DNA from: Novosphingobium hassiacum
Lineage (GTDB): Bacteria; Pseudomonadota; Alphaproteobacteria; Sphingomonadales; Sphingomonadaceae
DNA: 64,000 nucleotides
Direction of reading: 5' to 3'
Assembly (NCBI RefSeq): GCF_014196055.1
Contig: NZ_JACICY010000006.1
Span: forward strand, 1 to 64,000
In this document: in pieces, positions 33,023 through 41,487 of the stretch
How positions within the stretch are numbered: position 1 is the stretch's first letter
Layout: the number at the start of each line of letters is the position of its first letter
Position numbers and translations under genes: made by a program
The notes under the pieces: generated by a model
The model's input: only the letters and a program-made list of their open reading frames with translations
Database searches by the model: none
Told to the model about the DNA's origin: nothing

Positions 33023-33820
33023 ATGCAGACCAGTGCACGCACCATAGTCGTCGACGATGGCGCAAGCCTTGCCGTGGAATGTGCTGGCCCTGAGGATGCA
33101 CCAGCCTTGCTGCTGTCCAACTCGCTGGGCACGACAATGGCAATGTGGGACCCGCAGATTCAATCCTTTGCCGATCGCTACCGCGTCGTGCGCTACGATG
33201 GCCGCGGCCAGGGGCAGTCGCAATCGACGCCCGGTGGCTATTCGATGGACCGCCTTGGCCGCGATGCCCTCGCCGTGCTCGATGCACTCGGCATCGCGCG
33301 GGCACATTTCTGCGGCCTGTCGATGGGCGGGATGGTCGGTCAGTGGCTGGCCCACCGCGCGCCTGACCGGCTTCTGCGCTTGGTGCTGGCCAATACATCG
33401 GCCTGTATGGCACCCGCTTCGGCGTGGCAGCAACGGATCGAAGGCGTCCTGGCAAACGGCATGGGGCCACTGGCCCAAGCCTCGCTGGCGCGCTGGTTCA
33501 CGCCTGCTTTTCTCGAAGCGTCGCCCGCGCAGACTGACTGGATCAGCGGGATGCTCCTTGCCAACGATCCGCAAGGCTACGCCGGAAGCTGTGCTGCCAT
33601 CCGCGACATGGACCAACGCCCCACTGCGGCACTCAACCGCGTGCCAACGCTGGTCATCGCCGGAACAGCCGATCAGGCGACCACGGTGGAAGACGCCCAG
33701 TTCCTCGTTGCAGCGGCCGCCGATGCGAACCTCGTCACACTGCCAGCGGCACACCTTTCCAACGTGGAATGCCCCGATCTGTTCGCGCAGGCGGTGCTCG
33801 CACACCTGGCTCAAGACTAG
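33023..33820 (+). CDS. pcaD: 3-oxoadipate enol-lactonase
   Basis: This 265-residue alpha/beta hydrolase opens 3-oxoadipate enol-lactone to 3-oxoadipate. The nucleophile Ser100 is in CGLSMGGMVG. The oxyanion-loop region LLLSNSLGTTMAMWDPQ and the RYDGRGQGQS motif are strongly characteristic of PcaD. The base His lies near the end in AAHLSN. It begins three bases after the pcaF stop (GTG at 33017 is an alternative start). It is the last gene of the pca operon, and its stop overlaps that of the convergent LysR gene by 4 bp. Confidence 0.85.
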   Translation: MQTSARTIVVDDGASLAVECAGPEDAPALLLSNSLGTTMAMWDPQIQSFADRYRVVRYDGRGQGQSQSTPGGYSMDRLGRDALAVLDALGIARAHFCGLSMGGMVGQWLAHRAPDRLLRLVLANTSACMAPASAWQQRIEGVLANGMGPLAQASLARWFTPAFLEASPAQTDWISGMLLANDPQGYAGSCAAIRDMDQRPTAALNRVPTLVIAGTADQATTVEDAQFLVAAAADANLVTLPAAHLSNVECPDLFAQAVLAHLAQD

Positions 33821-34728
33821 GAAGGGCCGGGCGCAGCCGCACTGGCAGGCCAGGTGTCGCGCCCCGCATCACGAAATGCGCGGGCGGCTGCGCTGCTGTC
33901 CGATGCGCGCAGGCTCAAAATGACCGGCGACACCACGCCCTGCCCTTGGAGCTGACGGTAGACGATGTTGCCATGCCGCGTCTGGCTCAACGCTTCTGGG
34001 ACGATGGCGACGCCATCGCCCACCGCAACCAGGCCCAGGGCAGTCTGCACTTCGCGCACCTCGCGCGATGCCGCAGGCACCACCGCGTTGCGCGCCAGCA
34101 GACCTAGAACCTGATCCGCATAGGACGGGCGCGGTTGGCTGGGATAGAGAATGACCCGCTCTGCCTCCAGCGCGGCGATCGGCAGCGGCCCCGCGTCTGC
34201 AGCCAACGCCGAATCGATGGGGACGGCCACCATCAACGGTTCTTCGAACAAGACCTCGCGCACGATTGCCGGATCGTCGATCCGCACACGCCCCAGCCCG
34301 GCATCGATCCGGCCTGTCTTGAGCGCGGCCACCTGCTCCAGCGTGATCATTTCGATCAGTTCCACTTCGACATCGGGCATCGCCGCGCGAAAGCGGCGGA
34401 TCATCGCTGGCATGTCGCCATGCAGGATCGATCCCACCACGCCCACCGCGAACCGCGGGCGGCGTGCCTGCTTCCACCGCTTGATTGTCGATTTGATCTG
34501 ATCAACCGCCGCCACGACAGGCGCAGCCTGTTCAAACAGCAATCGCCCCGCCTCGGTCAATTGTACAGGGCGCGTCCCGCGTTCGAACAGGTCCACCCCA
34601 AGCTCGATCTCAAGATCACGGATCTGGCGGCTCAATGGCGGTTGTGACACGCCAAGGTGATCGGCGGCGCGGGTAAAGCCGCGCATCTCGACCACGGCGA
34701 GGAAGTAGCGCAAGTGCCGAATTTCCAT
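33817..34728 (-). CDS. catR: LysR-type regulator of catechol degradation (CatM/BenM-like)
   Basis: The protein has about 303 residues. The N-terminal LysR helix-turn-helix (MEIRHLRYFLAVVEMRGFTRAADHLG-type opening, then VSQPPLSRQIRDLE and LFERGTRPVQLTEAG) is very close to the CatM/BenM group as I remember it. The rest is the two-lobed inducer-binding domain, in which cis,cis-muconate is the expected ligand. It is divergent from catBCA. ATAC-type boxes matching the CatM/BenM consensus lie before both catB and pcaI, so it probably activates both operons. The ATG at 34728 is used; a GTG lies directly before it. Confidence 0.8.
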   Translation of the reverse strand: MEIRHLRYFLAVVEMRGFTRAADHLGVSQPPLSRQIRDLEIELGVDLFERGTRPVQLTEAGRLLFEQAAPVVAAVDQIKSTIKRWKQARRPRFAVGVVGSILHGDMPAMIRRFRAAMPDVEVELIEMITLEQVAALKTGRIDAGLGRVRIDDPAIVREVLFEEPLMVAVPIDSALAADAGPLPIAALEAERVILYPSQPRPSYADQVLGLLARNAVVPAASREVREVQTALGLVAVGDGVAIVPEALSQTRHGNIVYRQLQGQGVVSPVILSLRASDSSAAARAFRDAGRDTWPASAAAPGPS

Positions 34729-34742
34729 CACGCCCTCTCATC

Positions 34743-34757
34743 ATACCTTCAGAGCAT
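34743..34757 (+). promoter_or_regulatory. CatM/BenM-type LysR box in the cat divergent promoter
   Basis: ATAC-CTTCAGA-GCAT differs from the ATAC-N7-GTAT consensus at one base. It also shares the eight-base ATACCTTC with the site at 30352. It lies 15 bp from the start of the LysR gene and about 60 bp before catB, so it could serve autoregulation and catB activation together. Confidence 0.6.
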
Positions 34758-34815
34758 GATAGCAGAGCGAACCGGTCTTTCCCACATTTCTGCAAAACGC
34801 TTAGTCAAATGGGCC

Positions 34816-35979
34816 ATGACTGACTCTGCAAATTGCCGAATTTCGGGAATCGAGACGATACTGATCGATCTCCCGACGATCCGTCCGCACGTGCTGGCGA
34901 TGGCCACGATGCATGCGCAGACGATCTGCCTTGTACGCGTCACCTGCTCGGACGGTATCGTTGGGTTGGGCGAAGCGACCACGATCGGCGGTCTTGCCTA
35001 TGGTCCTGAAAGTCCCGAGACGATCAAGACAGCCATCGACACCTATTTTGCCCCACTGCTTTGCGGACAGGAAGCCACACGGCCTGCCACGGCGATGGCG
35101 CTGCTGGCCCGTCACGTGGTGGGCAATCACTTTGCCAAATGCGCCATCGAAACAGCGTTGCTCGATGCACAGGGCAAGCGGCTCGGACTTCCGGTCAGCG
35201 AACTCCTCGGCGGCAGGCGTGTGGAAGCCCTCCCCGTGCTGTGGACGCTGGCCAGTGGCGATACCTCGCGCGACATTGCCGAAGCCGAGCAAATGCTGGG
35301 CGTGCGCCGTCACAATGCATTCAAGCTGAAGATCGGCAAACGCCCGTTGGCGCAGGACGTCGCGCACGTCGGCGCGATCAAGCAGGCGCTGGGCGACCGG
35401 GCTTCGGTGCGGGTCGATGTGAACATGGCGTGGGACGAACCAACCGCCCGGCGCGGCCTTGCCATGCTGGCTGAAGTCGGGTGCGATCTGGTTGAACAGC
35501 CCATCGTGCGCCACAATCGCACCGGCATGGCACGCCTTGTCGCGCTGGGGCTGATCCCGATCATGGCCGATGAAAGCCTGACCGGCCCTGCCAGCGCGAT
35601 GGACTTCGCGCGCGCCGCAGCGGCGGACGTCTTTGCCGTAAAGATCGAGCAATCCGGCGGCCTCGATGCCGCGCGCGCCGTGGCCCAAATCGGCGACGCT
35701 GCGGGCATTGGCCTATATGGCGGCACAATGCTTGAGGGCGCGATCGGCACGATTGCATCGGCCCATGCCTTTTCAACCTTCCCTTCGTTGCAGTGGGGCA
35801 CCGAACTGTTCGGCCCGCTGCTCCTCACCGAAGAGATACTCGAAGAGCCTTTGACATATCGCGAGTTCACGCTCGAAGTGCCGCAAGGCCCCGGCCTTGG
35901 TATTGCGCTCGACGAAGATCGCCTCGCCCGTTTCCGGCGTGACCGCACAACCAGCCAATTTGCTCTTCAAGGAGCCTGA
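34816..35979 (+). CDS. catB: Muconate cycloisomerase
   Basis: The 387-residue enolase-superfamily enzyme converts cis,cis-muconate to muconolactone. Lys170 and Lys172 in FKLKIG form the base pair. Asp201 with Asn203 (VRVDVNMAWDE), Glu227 (LVEQPI) and Asp252 (IMADESL) are the metal ligands, and a late KIEQSGG gives the second base region. The length fits CatB (about 370). The start ATG has little ribosome-binding sequence. It is the first gene of catB-catC-catA, three bases upstream of catC, and is divergent from its LysR regulator. Confidence 0.85.
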   Translation: MTDSANCRISGIETILIDLPTIRPHVLAMATMHAQTICLVRVTCSDGIVGLGEATTIGGLAYGPESPETIKTAIDTYFAPLLCGQEATRPATAMALLARHVVGNHFAKCAIETALLDAQGKRLGLPVSELLGGRRVEALPVLWTLASGDTSRDIAEAEQMLGVRRHNAFKLKIGKRPLAQDVAHVGAIKQALGDRASVRVDVNMAWDEPTARRGLAMLAEVGCDLVEQPIVRHNRTGMARLVALGLIPIMADESLTGPASAMDFARAAAADVFAVKIEQSGGLDAARAVAQIGDAAGIGLYGGTMLEGAIGTIASAHAFSTFPSLQWGTELFGPLLLTEEILEEPLTYREFTLEVPQGPGLGIALDEDRLARFRRDRTTSQFALQGA

Positions 35980-35982
35980 TCC

Positions 35983-36273
35983 ATGCTTTTCCAGGTAGAA
36001 ATGACCGTCGCTATTCCGCTCGATTTCGACAAAGCCGAAGCGGACCGTATCAAGGCCACGGAAAAGGCCTATAGCCACGAACTCCAGCGCAGCGGCGAAT
36101 GGCGCCACATCTGGCGCGTCGCCGGGCAATACGCCAACCTGTCGATCTTCGATGTCGTCAGCAACGAGCGGCTTCACGAGATCCTGATGGGTCTGCCGCT
36201 CTACCCGTTCATGACCATCAAGGTCACGCCGCTATGCCGGCACCCCTCTTCCATCCGCGATGACGATCGCTGA
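35983..36273 (+). CDS. catC: Muconolactone delta-isomerase
   Basis: The 96-residue protein has the normal CatC length and fold: MLFQVEMTVAIPLDFD opens the first strand, then EKAYSHELQRSGEWRHIWRVAGQYANLSIFDV and the closing ILMGLPLYPFMTIKVTPLCRHPS. It shifts the double bond of muconolactone to give 3-oxoadipate enol-lactone, the PcaD substrate. It lies three bases after catB and 28 bp before catA. Confidence 0.9.
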   Translation: MLFQVEMTVAIPLDFDKAEADRIKATEKAYSHELQRSGEWRHIWRVAGQYANLSIFDVVSNERLHEILMGLPLYPFMTIKVTPLCRHPSSIRDDDR

Positions 36274-36301
36274 CACCAACGTGCATTCCGGGAGAACACA
36301 G

Positions 36302-37198
36302 ATGCCTTCAAACTTTGCCAGTTCCGACGCCGCCCAGAAGCTGCTCGATCGCGCCAGCGGCCTCGATGTCGCAGGCGGAAACCCGCGCCTGAAAGCCATC
36401 ATGCGCGACCTGCTTCAAGCCAGCGCAGAGATTATCGTCAAGCACGACGTAAGCGAAAGCGAATTCTGGCAGGCAGCAAAGTTCATTGCCGACGGTGCCG
36501 GAGAGATCGGCCTGATCATTCCGGGCATCGGGCTCGAGCACTTCCTCGATCTCTACATGGATGCAAAGGACGCCGAAGCCGGTCTGGCCGGCGGTACGCC
36601 ACGCACCATCGAAGGCCCGCTCTATGTTGCAGGCGCGCCGCTGGTTGACGGCACTACCGAAGTCGACCTCACCTCTGACCCTGATGAGACAGACACGCTG
36701 CATATGACTGGTACGATTACCGGCCCCGATGGCGAACCGGTCCGCGATGCCGTGCTCCATGTCTGGCACGCCAACAGCCAAGGCTGGTATTCGCACTTCG
36801 ATCCCACGGGCGAACAGACGCCGTTCAACAACCGTCGGCGGATCAAGCTGGGCGCCGATGGACGCTATGCCTTCCGTTCAAAGATGCCTCACGGCTATTC
36901 GGTGCCGCCGGGCGGTGCCACCGATGTGCTGATGCAGGCGCTGGGTCGTCACGGCAACCGGCCTGCACACGTCCACTTCTTTGTCGAAGCTCCCGGTTAT
37001 CGCACGCTGACCACGCAGATCAACTTCGGCGATGATCCGTTTGCCGCAGACGATTTTGCATTCGGCACCCGCGAAGGCCTGTTGCCAGTGCCCAGCCGTC
37101 AGGGCGACACGGCCCACATCGCCTTCGACTTCCAGATCCAGCGCGCCCGTTCGGACGAAGACCAGCAGTTCTCGCACCGCAGCCGCGCGGAAGGGTAA
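36302..37198 (+). CDS. catA: Catechol 1,2-dioxygenase
   Basis: The 298-residue intradiol dioxygenase has all four non-haem Fe(III) ligands: Tyr163 (GWYSHFD), Tyr199 (PHGYSVP), His223 and His225 (RPAHVHFF). An N-terminal helical dimerisation domain comes first, as in other CatA proteins. It cleaves catechol to cis,cis-muconate. The ATG at 36302 is chosen because GGGAGA precedes it; an upstream frame reading through the end of catC is not needed. It ends the cat operon and is followed by two tandem hairpins. Confidence 0.9.
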   Translation: MPSNFASSDAAQKLLDRASGLDVAGGNPRLKAIMRDLLQASAEIIVKHDVSESEFWQAAKFIADGAGEIGLIIPGIGLEHFLDLYMDAKDAEAGLAGGTPRTIEGPLYVAGAPLVDGTTEVDLTSDPDETDTLHMTGTITGPDGEPVRDAVLHVWHANSQGWYSHFDPTGEQTPFNNRRRIKLGADGRYAFRSKMPHGYSVPPGGATDVLMQALGRHGNRPAHVHFFVEAPGYRTLTTQINFGDDPFAADDFAFGTREGLLPVPSRQGDTAHIAFDFQIQRARSDEDQQFSHRSRAEG

Positions 37199-37207
37199 CA
37201 GGTCATC

Positions 37208-37239
37208 GACCTATTCCCTGCGTATCGCAGAAATAGGTC
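37208..37239. terminator. First hairpin downstream of catA
   Basis: GACCTATT at 37208-37215 pairs with AATAGGTC at 37232-37239. Inside it CTGCG-TAT-CGCAG (37218-37230) forms a second perfect stem, giving one long, slightly bulged hairpin. It begins 9 bp after the catA stop. Confidence 0.55.
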
Positions 37240-37257
37240 AGACCGGAGCAGAAACAT

Positions 37258-37291
37258 GGTCGCGGCCCCCGGTGAGTTGGGGGCCGCGATC
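37258..37291. terminator. Second, GC-rich hairpin downstream of catA
   Basis: CGCGGCCCCC at 37261-37270 pairs perfectly with GGGGGCCGCG at 37279-37288, and the stem extends by three more pairs, including one wobble. It is very stable but not followed by a T-run. With the preceding hairpin it probably forms the 3' end of the catBCA message. Confidence 0.6.
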
Positions 37292-37456
37292 TGATTCCTG
37301 AGCAGCGCGCTCGACGATATCTCGCAGATTGCCTCGCGCGCGCAGGCGGAAGCCTGCCGGTGCGGCGAAGCCTCAAGCCAACGGACGCCCCCATCACCGC
37401 ACTGCCAAATTTGATCCAGATCAAAACTTGCGAATGCCTCTCAATAGTCTTGACCA

Positions 37457-37471
37457 TGCGAATTAGTCGCA
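37457..37471 (+). promoter_or_regulatory. Candidate Fur box of the siderophore-receptor operon
   Basis: TGCGAAT-T-AGTCGCA is a 7-1-7 dyad with one mismatch, the layout of a Fur half-site pair. It lies 48 bp before the receptor ATG. The downstream genes belong to families under Fur control in other bacteria, which supports the call; the sequence itself deviates from the E. coli consensus. Confidence 0.45.
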
Positions 37472-37519
37472 ATAAGGACACTGCAACGTCCGCCCGATGC
37501 GGATCAGATCAGGGGCCTT

Positions 37520-40024
37520 ATGACCATTCTCGCCAGCAACGCACGCACCACCCGCTATCTCGCCCTGTCCTGCGTCGGTTTTATCGCCTCTGCCCCCGCC
37601 ATGGCGAACGATGTGACCACACCGGCGGACGAAGCGGCTGATGCGCCGGATCAGCGCACGATCATCGTCACCGGCGCGCAGGGCGAAGTGGTCTCGGCTA
37701 AGGCTACAGCGCCGATCCTCAACACCCCCCGCTCGATCGTCGTGGTCGACAAGCAGGTGATCAAGGACACCGCCTCGGCAACTCTCGTCGATGCGCTGCG
37801 CACAGTCCCCGGCATCACCTTCGGCGCGGCCGAGGGCGGCAATCCCATCGGCGACCGTCCGTTCATCCGCGGCTACGACAGCCAGGGCTCGACCTTCCTC
37901 GACGGCGTGCGCGACAGCGCCGCGCAGACGCGCGAAGTGTTCGCGGTCGATCAGGTCCAGGTCGTACGCGGATCGGACAGCACCTTGGGCGGGCGCGGTA
38001 GCGCGGGCGGATCACTCAACATCGTGTCCAAGCTCCCCGAGCGCGACGATTTCGTCGCCGCTTCGATCACCGGGGGCAATGCGGACTACAAGCGCATCAC
38101 CGCCGATGTAAATTATCACCTGACGCCTACGATCGGCGTGCGCGTTGCCGGATTGTGGCACGATCAGGACGTCGCCGGACGCGATGCGATCTACCAGAAG
38201 CGCTGGGGGATCGCACCGTCGATCACCGTAGGGCTCGGCACGCCAACGCAGCTGACGCTCAGCTATTACCATCTGACGACCGACGAACTGCCCGACAGCG
38301 GCATTCCGTTCCTTTATGCCTGCTCGGCGACGTTCTGTAACGCACCGGTCGGCAGCACCCTCTCCGAACCGGCCATCGGCAACATCACCACCGCCAGCGG
38401 GCAGACCGGGTTTGTCGATCGCAGCACCTTCTATGGCTTGGTTGATCGCGACTTCCGCGATAGCAGGACCGACCAGTTCACTGCGCGCGTCCAGCACGAT
38501 TTCGGCGACGTCACCCTGCGCAACACCGCGCGCTTCACGCACAACACGCAGGACTATATCTTCCTCCTGCCCGATGACTCGACCGGCAACGTCTTCGGCA
38601 ACCCCGGAAACCTCGCCGCCCAGCCGGGAGGTCAGGTCTGGCGTCGCGCCAACACCCGCTACGGCTATGTCGATACCCTGACCGACCAGATCGACCTGTT
38701 CGGCAAAGTCATGACCGGCGGTATCGAACATAGCTTCGCACTTGGCGGCGAATGGTCCGCGGAAAAGGCGCGGCGCGGCACATTCGTCACGCGCGGCTTC
38801 CTCAATTCCTCGGGCGTCGAGATCCTGTCGCAAGGCTCCACGATCAGCCCGCGCTGCAACACCGCCACCGTCGCACGCTACTATTGCGCCAGCCTGTTTA
38901 CTCCCAACCCCAACGATCCCTGGGTGAACTACGCCAGCGACACATCGTCGACGCTTGCGCCCATCGTAAAGTCGCTGCCGCTTGCAGAAACGCAGGTCGT
39001 GGGCTCGACCAAGGCGCTCTATGCGTTCGATTCGATCACCTTTGCGCCGTGGCTGATCGCCAACATCGGCCTGCGCTACGATGATTTCACCTCGAAGGTC
39101 ACCCCCGGCCAGGCCGCCAATGCCACGCAGAGCTTCACGCTCAAACGCCGTGACAAGATGTTCAACTATCAGGGCGGTCTGATCGCCAAGCCGACTCCGA
39201 ACACCAGCTTCTACGTCAGCTACGCCACCTCCTCGACGCCGCCCAACAGCCTGATCGGCGAAGGGCAGGAACAGAACAGCCTCGGCACGACCGCGTCTGC
39301 CGCCGGCCTGATCGACACGCTCAAGGTCGAACGGTCCAAGTCGCTCGAAGTCGGCGCCAAGGCCGATCTGTTCGACAACCGCCTCTCGCTGAACGTCGCG
39401 GTGTTCCGCACCCGCACCGACAATTCCCGCGTGATCGGGGCAGACAACACCGCGCAGTTCTTCGGCAAGAAGGAGGTCAAAGGCCTCGAATTCGGCTTCA
39501 ACGGCCAGATCCTGCCCAGCTGGAACGTGTTCGGTGGTTACACCTACCTCGATGCCAAGATCACCGATGGCGGGTTCCTCGCACTGACCGCCGCTGCGGT
39601 CCCCGGACAGAAGGCCAAGGTCGTCAACGTCGCCTCGCCCAACACGGGCAAGCAGTTCCCGCAGACCGCCAAGCACAGCTTCACGATCTGGTCGAACCTG
39701 CAGGCGACTGAACGCTTCAGCCTCGGCGGCGGCGCATTCTACACCAGCCGCGTCTATGGCGGCTATGCCGACAATCGCACCGCGACGCAGAACAGCGCAG
39801 GCGTCGTGACGATCAATCCAGCGACAAAGGAAATCGCGCGTTCGATCCCCGGCTACTGGCGCTTCGATGCCCGCGCGGGTTTCCGGATCAACGACCACCT
39901 CGACGTTGCCGTCAACGTCCAGAACCTGACCGACAAGGTGTTCTTCACGCAGGCCTACCAGTCGCACTACGCTACCATCGGTGCAGGTCGCACCGTGCTT
40001 GGCACGCTGAACCTCAAGTACTGA
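37520..40024 (+). CDS. TonB-dependent siderophore receptor (Fiu/PiuA-like)
   Basis: The 834-residue outer-membrane receptor has a signal peptide ([14 protein letters not shown]), a TonB-box region ([10 protein letters not shown]), and a plug with [37 protein letters not shown] and [24 protein letters not shown]. This plug is typical of the catecholate siderophore group (Fiu, PiuA). It ends with a terminal aromatic (GTLNLKY). It should import ferric catecholates. The operon continues with a Sel1-repeat gene (start overlapping the stop in TGATG) and a PiuC-like hydroxylase gene, as in the piuA/fiu neighbourhoods known from Pseudomonas and E. coli. Confidence 0.85.
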   Translation: MTILASNARTTRYLALSCVGFIASAPAMANDVTTPADEAADAPDQRTIIVTGAQGEVVSAKATAPILNTPRSIVVVDKQVIKDTASATLVDALRTVPGITFGAAEGGNPIGDRPFIRGYDSQGSTFLDGVRDSAAQTREVFAVDQVQVVRGSDSTLGGRGSAGGSLNIVSKLPERDDFVAASITGGNADYKRITADVNYHLTPTIGVRVAGLWHDQDVAGRDAIYQKRWGIAPSITVGLGTPTQLTLSYYHLTTDELPDSGIPFLYACSATFCNAPVGSTLSEPAIGNITTASGQTGFVDRSTFYGLVDRDFRDSRTDQFTARVQHDFGDVTLRNTARFTHNTQDYIFLLPDDSTGNVFGNPGNLAAQPGGQVWRRANTRYGYVDTLTDQIDLFGKVMTGGIEHSFALGGEWSAEKARRGTFVTRGFLNSSGVEILSQGSTISPRCNTATVARYYCASLFTPNPNDPWVNYASDTSSTLAPIVKSLPLAETQVVGSTKALYAFDSITFAPWLIANIGLRYDDFTSKVTPGQAANATQSFTLKRRDKMFNYQGGLIAKPTPNTSFYVSYATSSTPPNSLIGEGQEQNSLGTTASAAGLIDTLKVERSKSLEVGAKADLFDNRLSLNVAVFRTRTDNSRVIGADNTAQFFGKKEVKGLEFGFNGQILPSWNVFGGYTYLDAKITDGGFLALTAAAVPGQKAKVVNVASPNTGKQFPQTAKHSFTIWSNLQATERFSLGGGAFYTSRVYGGYADNRTATQNSAGVVTINPATKEIARSIPGYWRFDARAGFRINDHLDVAVNVQNLTDKVFFTQAYQSHYATIGAGRTVLGTLNLKY

Positions 40025-40770
40025 TGCCCTCACTCGACGATCTCAACGCACTGACCCCGGAGGCCCTGGCAGCGATTCTGTCAGGGCCTTCCGACGTCCG
40101 CGCCGCCTTTCTCTGCGACGCCGCAGAGGCGGGCCTTGCCGAAGCGCAGGCGCTCTATGGCCAGCTTTTGCTCGACGGCAACGGCGTGCAGCAGGACGCA
40201 AAATCGGCGTTCGCATGGTTCAACAAGGCCGCGGCGCAAGGCCACCTGATGGCGCTCAACATGGTCGGGCGCTGCTACGATCTCGGCTGGGGCACCGCTA
40301 TCGACAAGACCCGCGCAGCCGAGTGCTTTCGCATCTGCGCCGATCGCGGTCTCGATTGGGGCCTGTACAACTATGCCACTGCGCTGACGCTGGGCGAAGG
40401 TGTCGCGCAGGACCGCCCTGCCGCGCTCGCCCTGTTCGAAAAGGCAGCTGCTCTCGGCAACGCCAAGGCTGCGAACTACGTCGGCAGCTTTCACGAAGAC
40501 GGCTGGGTCGTCGCGCAGGACCTTGCGATCGCCGAAGGGCACTACCGCACCGCAGCCCAGGGCGGCGACTTCCGCGGCCAGTTCAACATCGCCCGACTGC
40601 TTGCCGCGAGGGGCGAGCACGACGAAGCCCTTGCCTGGCTCGCCCACGTCCGCGAAACAGCGACGCCCGCGTTTCTCGAAAAGTGCGAACGCTGGCTGCG
40701 CGGCTCGGACGATCCAATCTTGCGCGAACAAGGCGCGACCGCATTGCTCGGCGAGGGAGAACAGCCATGA
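40024..40770 (+). CDS. Sel1-repeat (TPR-like) protein of the iron-uptake operon
   Basis: The 248-residue protein consists almost wholly of Sel1-like repeats of about 36 residues. Copies are seen as [60 protein letters not shown] and [20 protein letters not shown]. It has no signal peptide, so it is probably a cytoplasmic protein-binding scaffold. The same kind of gene accompanies piuA and piuC in other bacteria, but its role is not known. It is translationally coupled on both sides (TGATG and ATGA overlaps). Confidence 0.8.
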   Translation: MPSLDDLNALTPEALAAILSGPSDVRAAFLCDAAEAGLAEAQALYGQLLLDGNGVQQDAKSAFAWFNKAAAQGHLMALNMVGRCYDLGWGTAIDKTRAAECFRICADRGLDWGLYNYATALTLGEGVAQDRPAALALFEKAAALGNAKAANYVGSFHEDGWVVAQDLAIAEGHYRTAAQGGDFRGQFNIARLLAARGEHDEALAWLAHVRETATPAFLEKCERWLRGSDDPILREQGATALLGEGEQP

Positions 40771-41450
40771 TGCACGTCATTCCCGATGTCTTCGATGCAT
40801 CAGGCGTCGCCCACATCCGCGCGCTGATCGACGCTGCGCAATGGACCGACGGCAACGCCACCTCGGGCCACCAGTCCGCGCTTGCCAAGAACAACCGCCA
40901 GCTGCCCGAAACCTGCGCCGCCGCGCGCGAGGCTGGCGCGTACATTCTCGACGCACTGGGCACGTCCGCGCTGTTCATCGCCGCCGCGCTGCCACTCAAG
41001 GTCTATCCGCCGCTGTTCAACAGCTACACCGGCGGCGAGGCATTCGGGATGCACGTCGATGCCGCCGTCCGCATCCAGCCGGGTTCAGACTTCCGCATCC
41101 GCTCTGACCTCTCGGCCACGCTGTTTCTCGAAGACCCCGATGCCTACGACGGCGGCGAGCTAATCGTCGAGGGCCAGTTCGGCACCAGCCCGGTCAAGCT
41201 GCCTGCGGGCCACATGGTGCTCTACCCCTCGTCCTCGCTCCACCGCGTCGCCCCGGTCACGCGCGGCACTCGTACCGCCAGCTTCTTCTGGCTCCAGTCG
41301 ATGGTCCGCGACGACGCCGCGCGCAGCATCCTGTTCGATCTCGACACCTCGATCCAGTCGCTCGCCGCGCGCAACGGCCACGATGACCCAGCGATCATTG
41401 GCCTGACCGGCGTCTACCACAACCTGCTGCGCCAATGGACGGACTGCTAG
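40767..41450 (+). CDS. piuC: PKHD-type Fe(II)/2-oxoglutarate hydroxylase (PiuC/YbiX-like)
   Basis: The 227-residue dioxygenase has the iron-binding His and Asp in GMHVDAAV, the distal His in [10 protein letters not shown] and the 2-oxoglutarate-binding Arg in [11 protein letters not shown]. The length is that of PiuC/YbiX (about 226). Family members are co-transcribed with catecholate receptors and are thought to modify siderophores or related ligands; the exact substrate is unknown. Two ATGs stand together at 40767 and 40770; the first overlaps the Sel1 stop. Confidence 0.85.
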   Translation: MMHVIPDVFDASGVAHIRALIDAAQWTDGNATSGHQSALAKNNRQLPETCAAAREAGAYILDALGTSALFIAAALPLKVYPPLFNSYTGGEAFGMHVDAAVRIQPGSDFRIRSDLSATLFLEDPDAYDGGELIVEGQFGTSPVKLPAGHMVLYPSSSLHRVAPVTRGTRTASFFWLQSMVRDDAARSILFDLDTSIQSLAARNGHDDPAIIGLTGVYHNLLRQWTDC

Positions 41451-41487
41451 GCCGGAACACTTCACGCGCCGCAGCCGTTTGCATCAG

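Larger units (their letters stand above)
37199..37519. other. Intergenic region with two hairpins and a Fur-like box
   Basis: This 321-bp stretch marks the change from catabolic genes to the iron-uptake operon. It contains hairpins at 37208-37239 and 37258-37291 after catA and a Fur-like palindrome at 37457-37471 before the receptor gene. No gene is seen. Confidence 0.5.

Noticed and set aside
38012-40033. A 673-codon open frame on the minus strand, covering most of the siderophore receptor gene
   Set aside because: It is antisense to a complete TonB-dependent receptor with clear family motifs. Long antisense frames are common at this GC content, and the translation has no family features.
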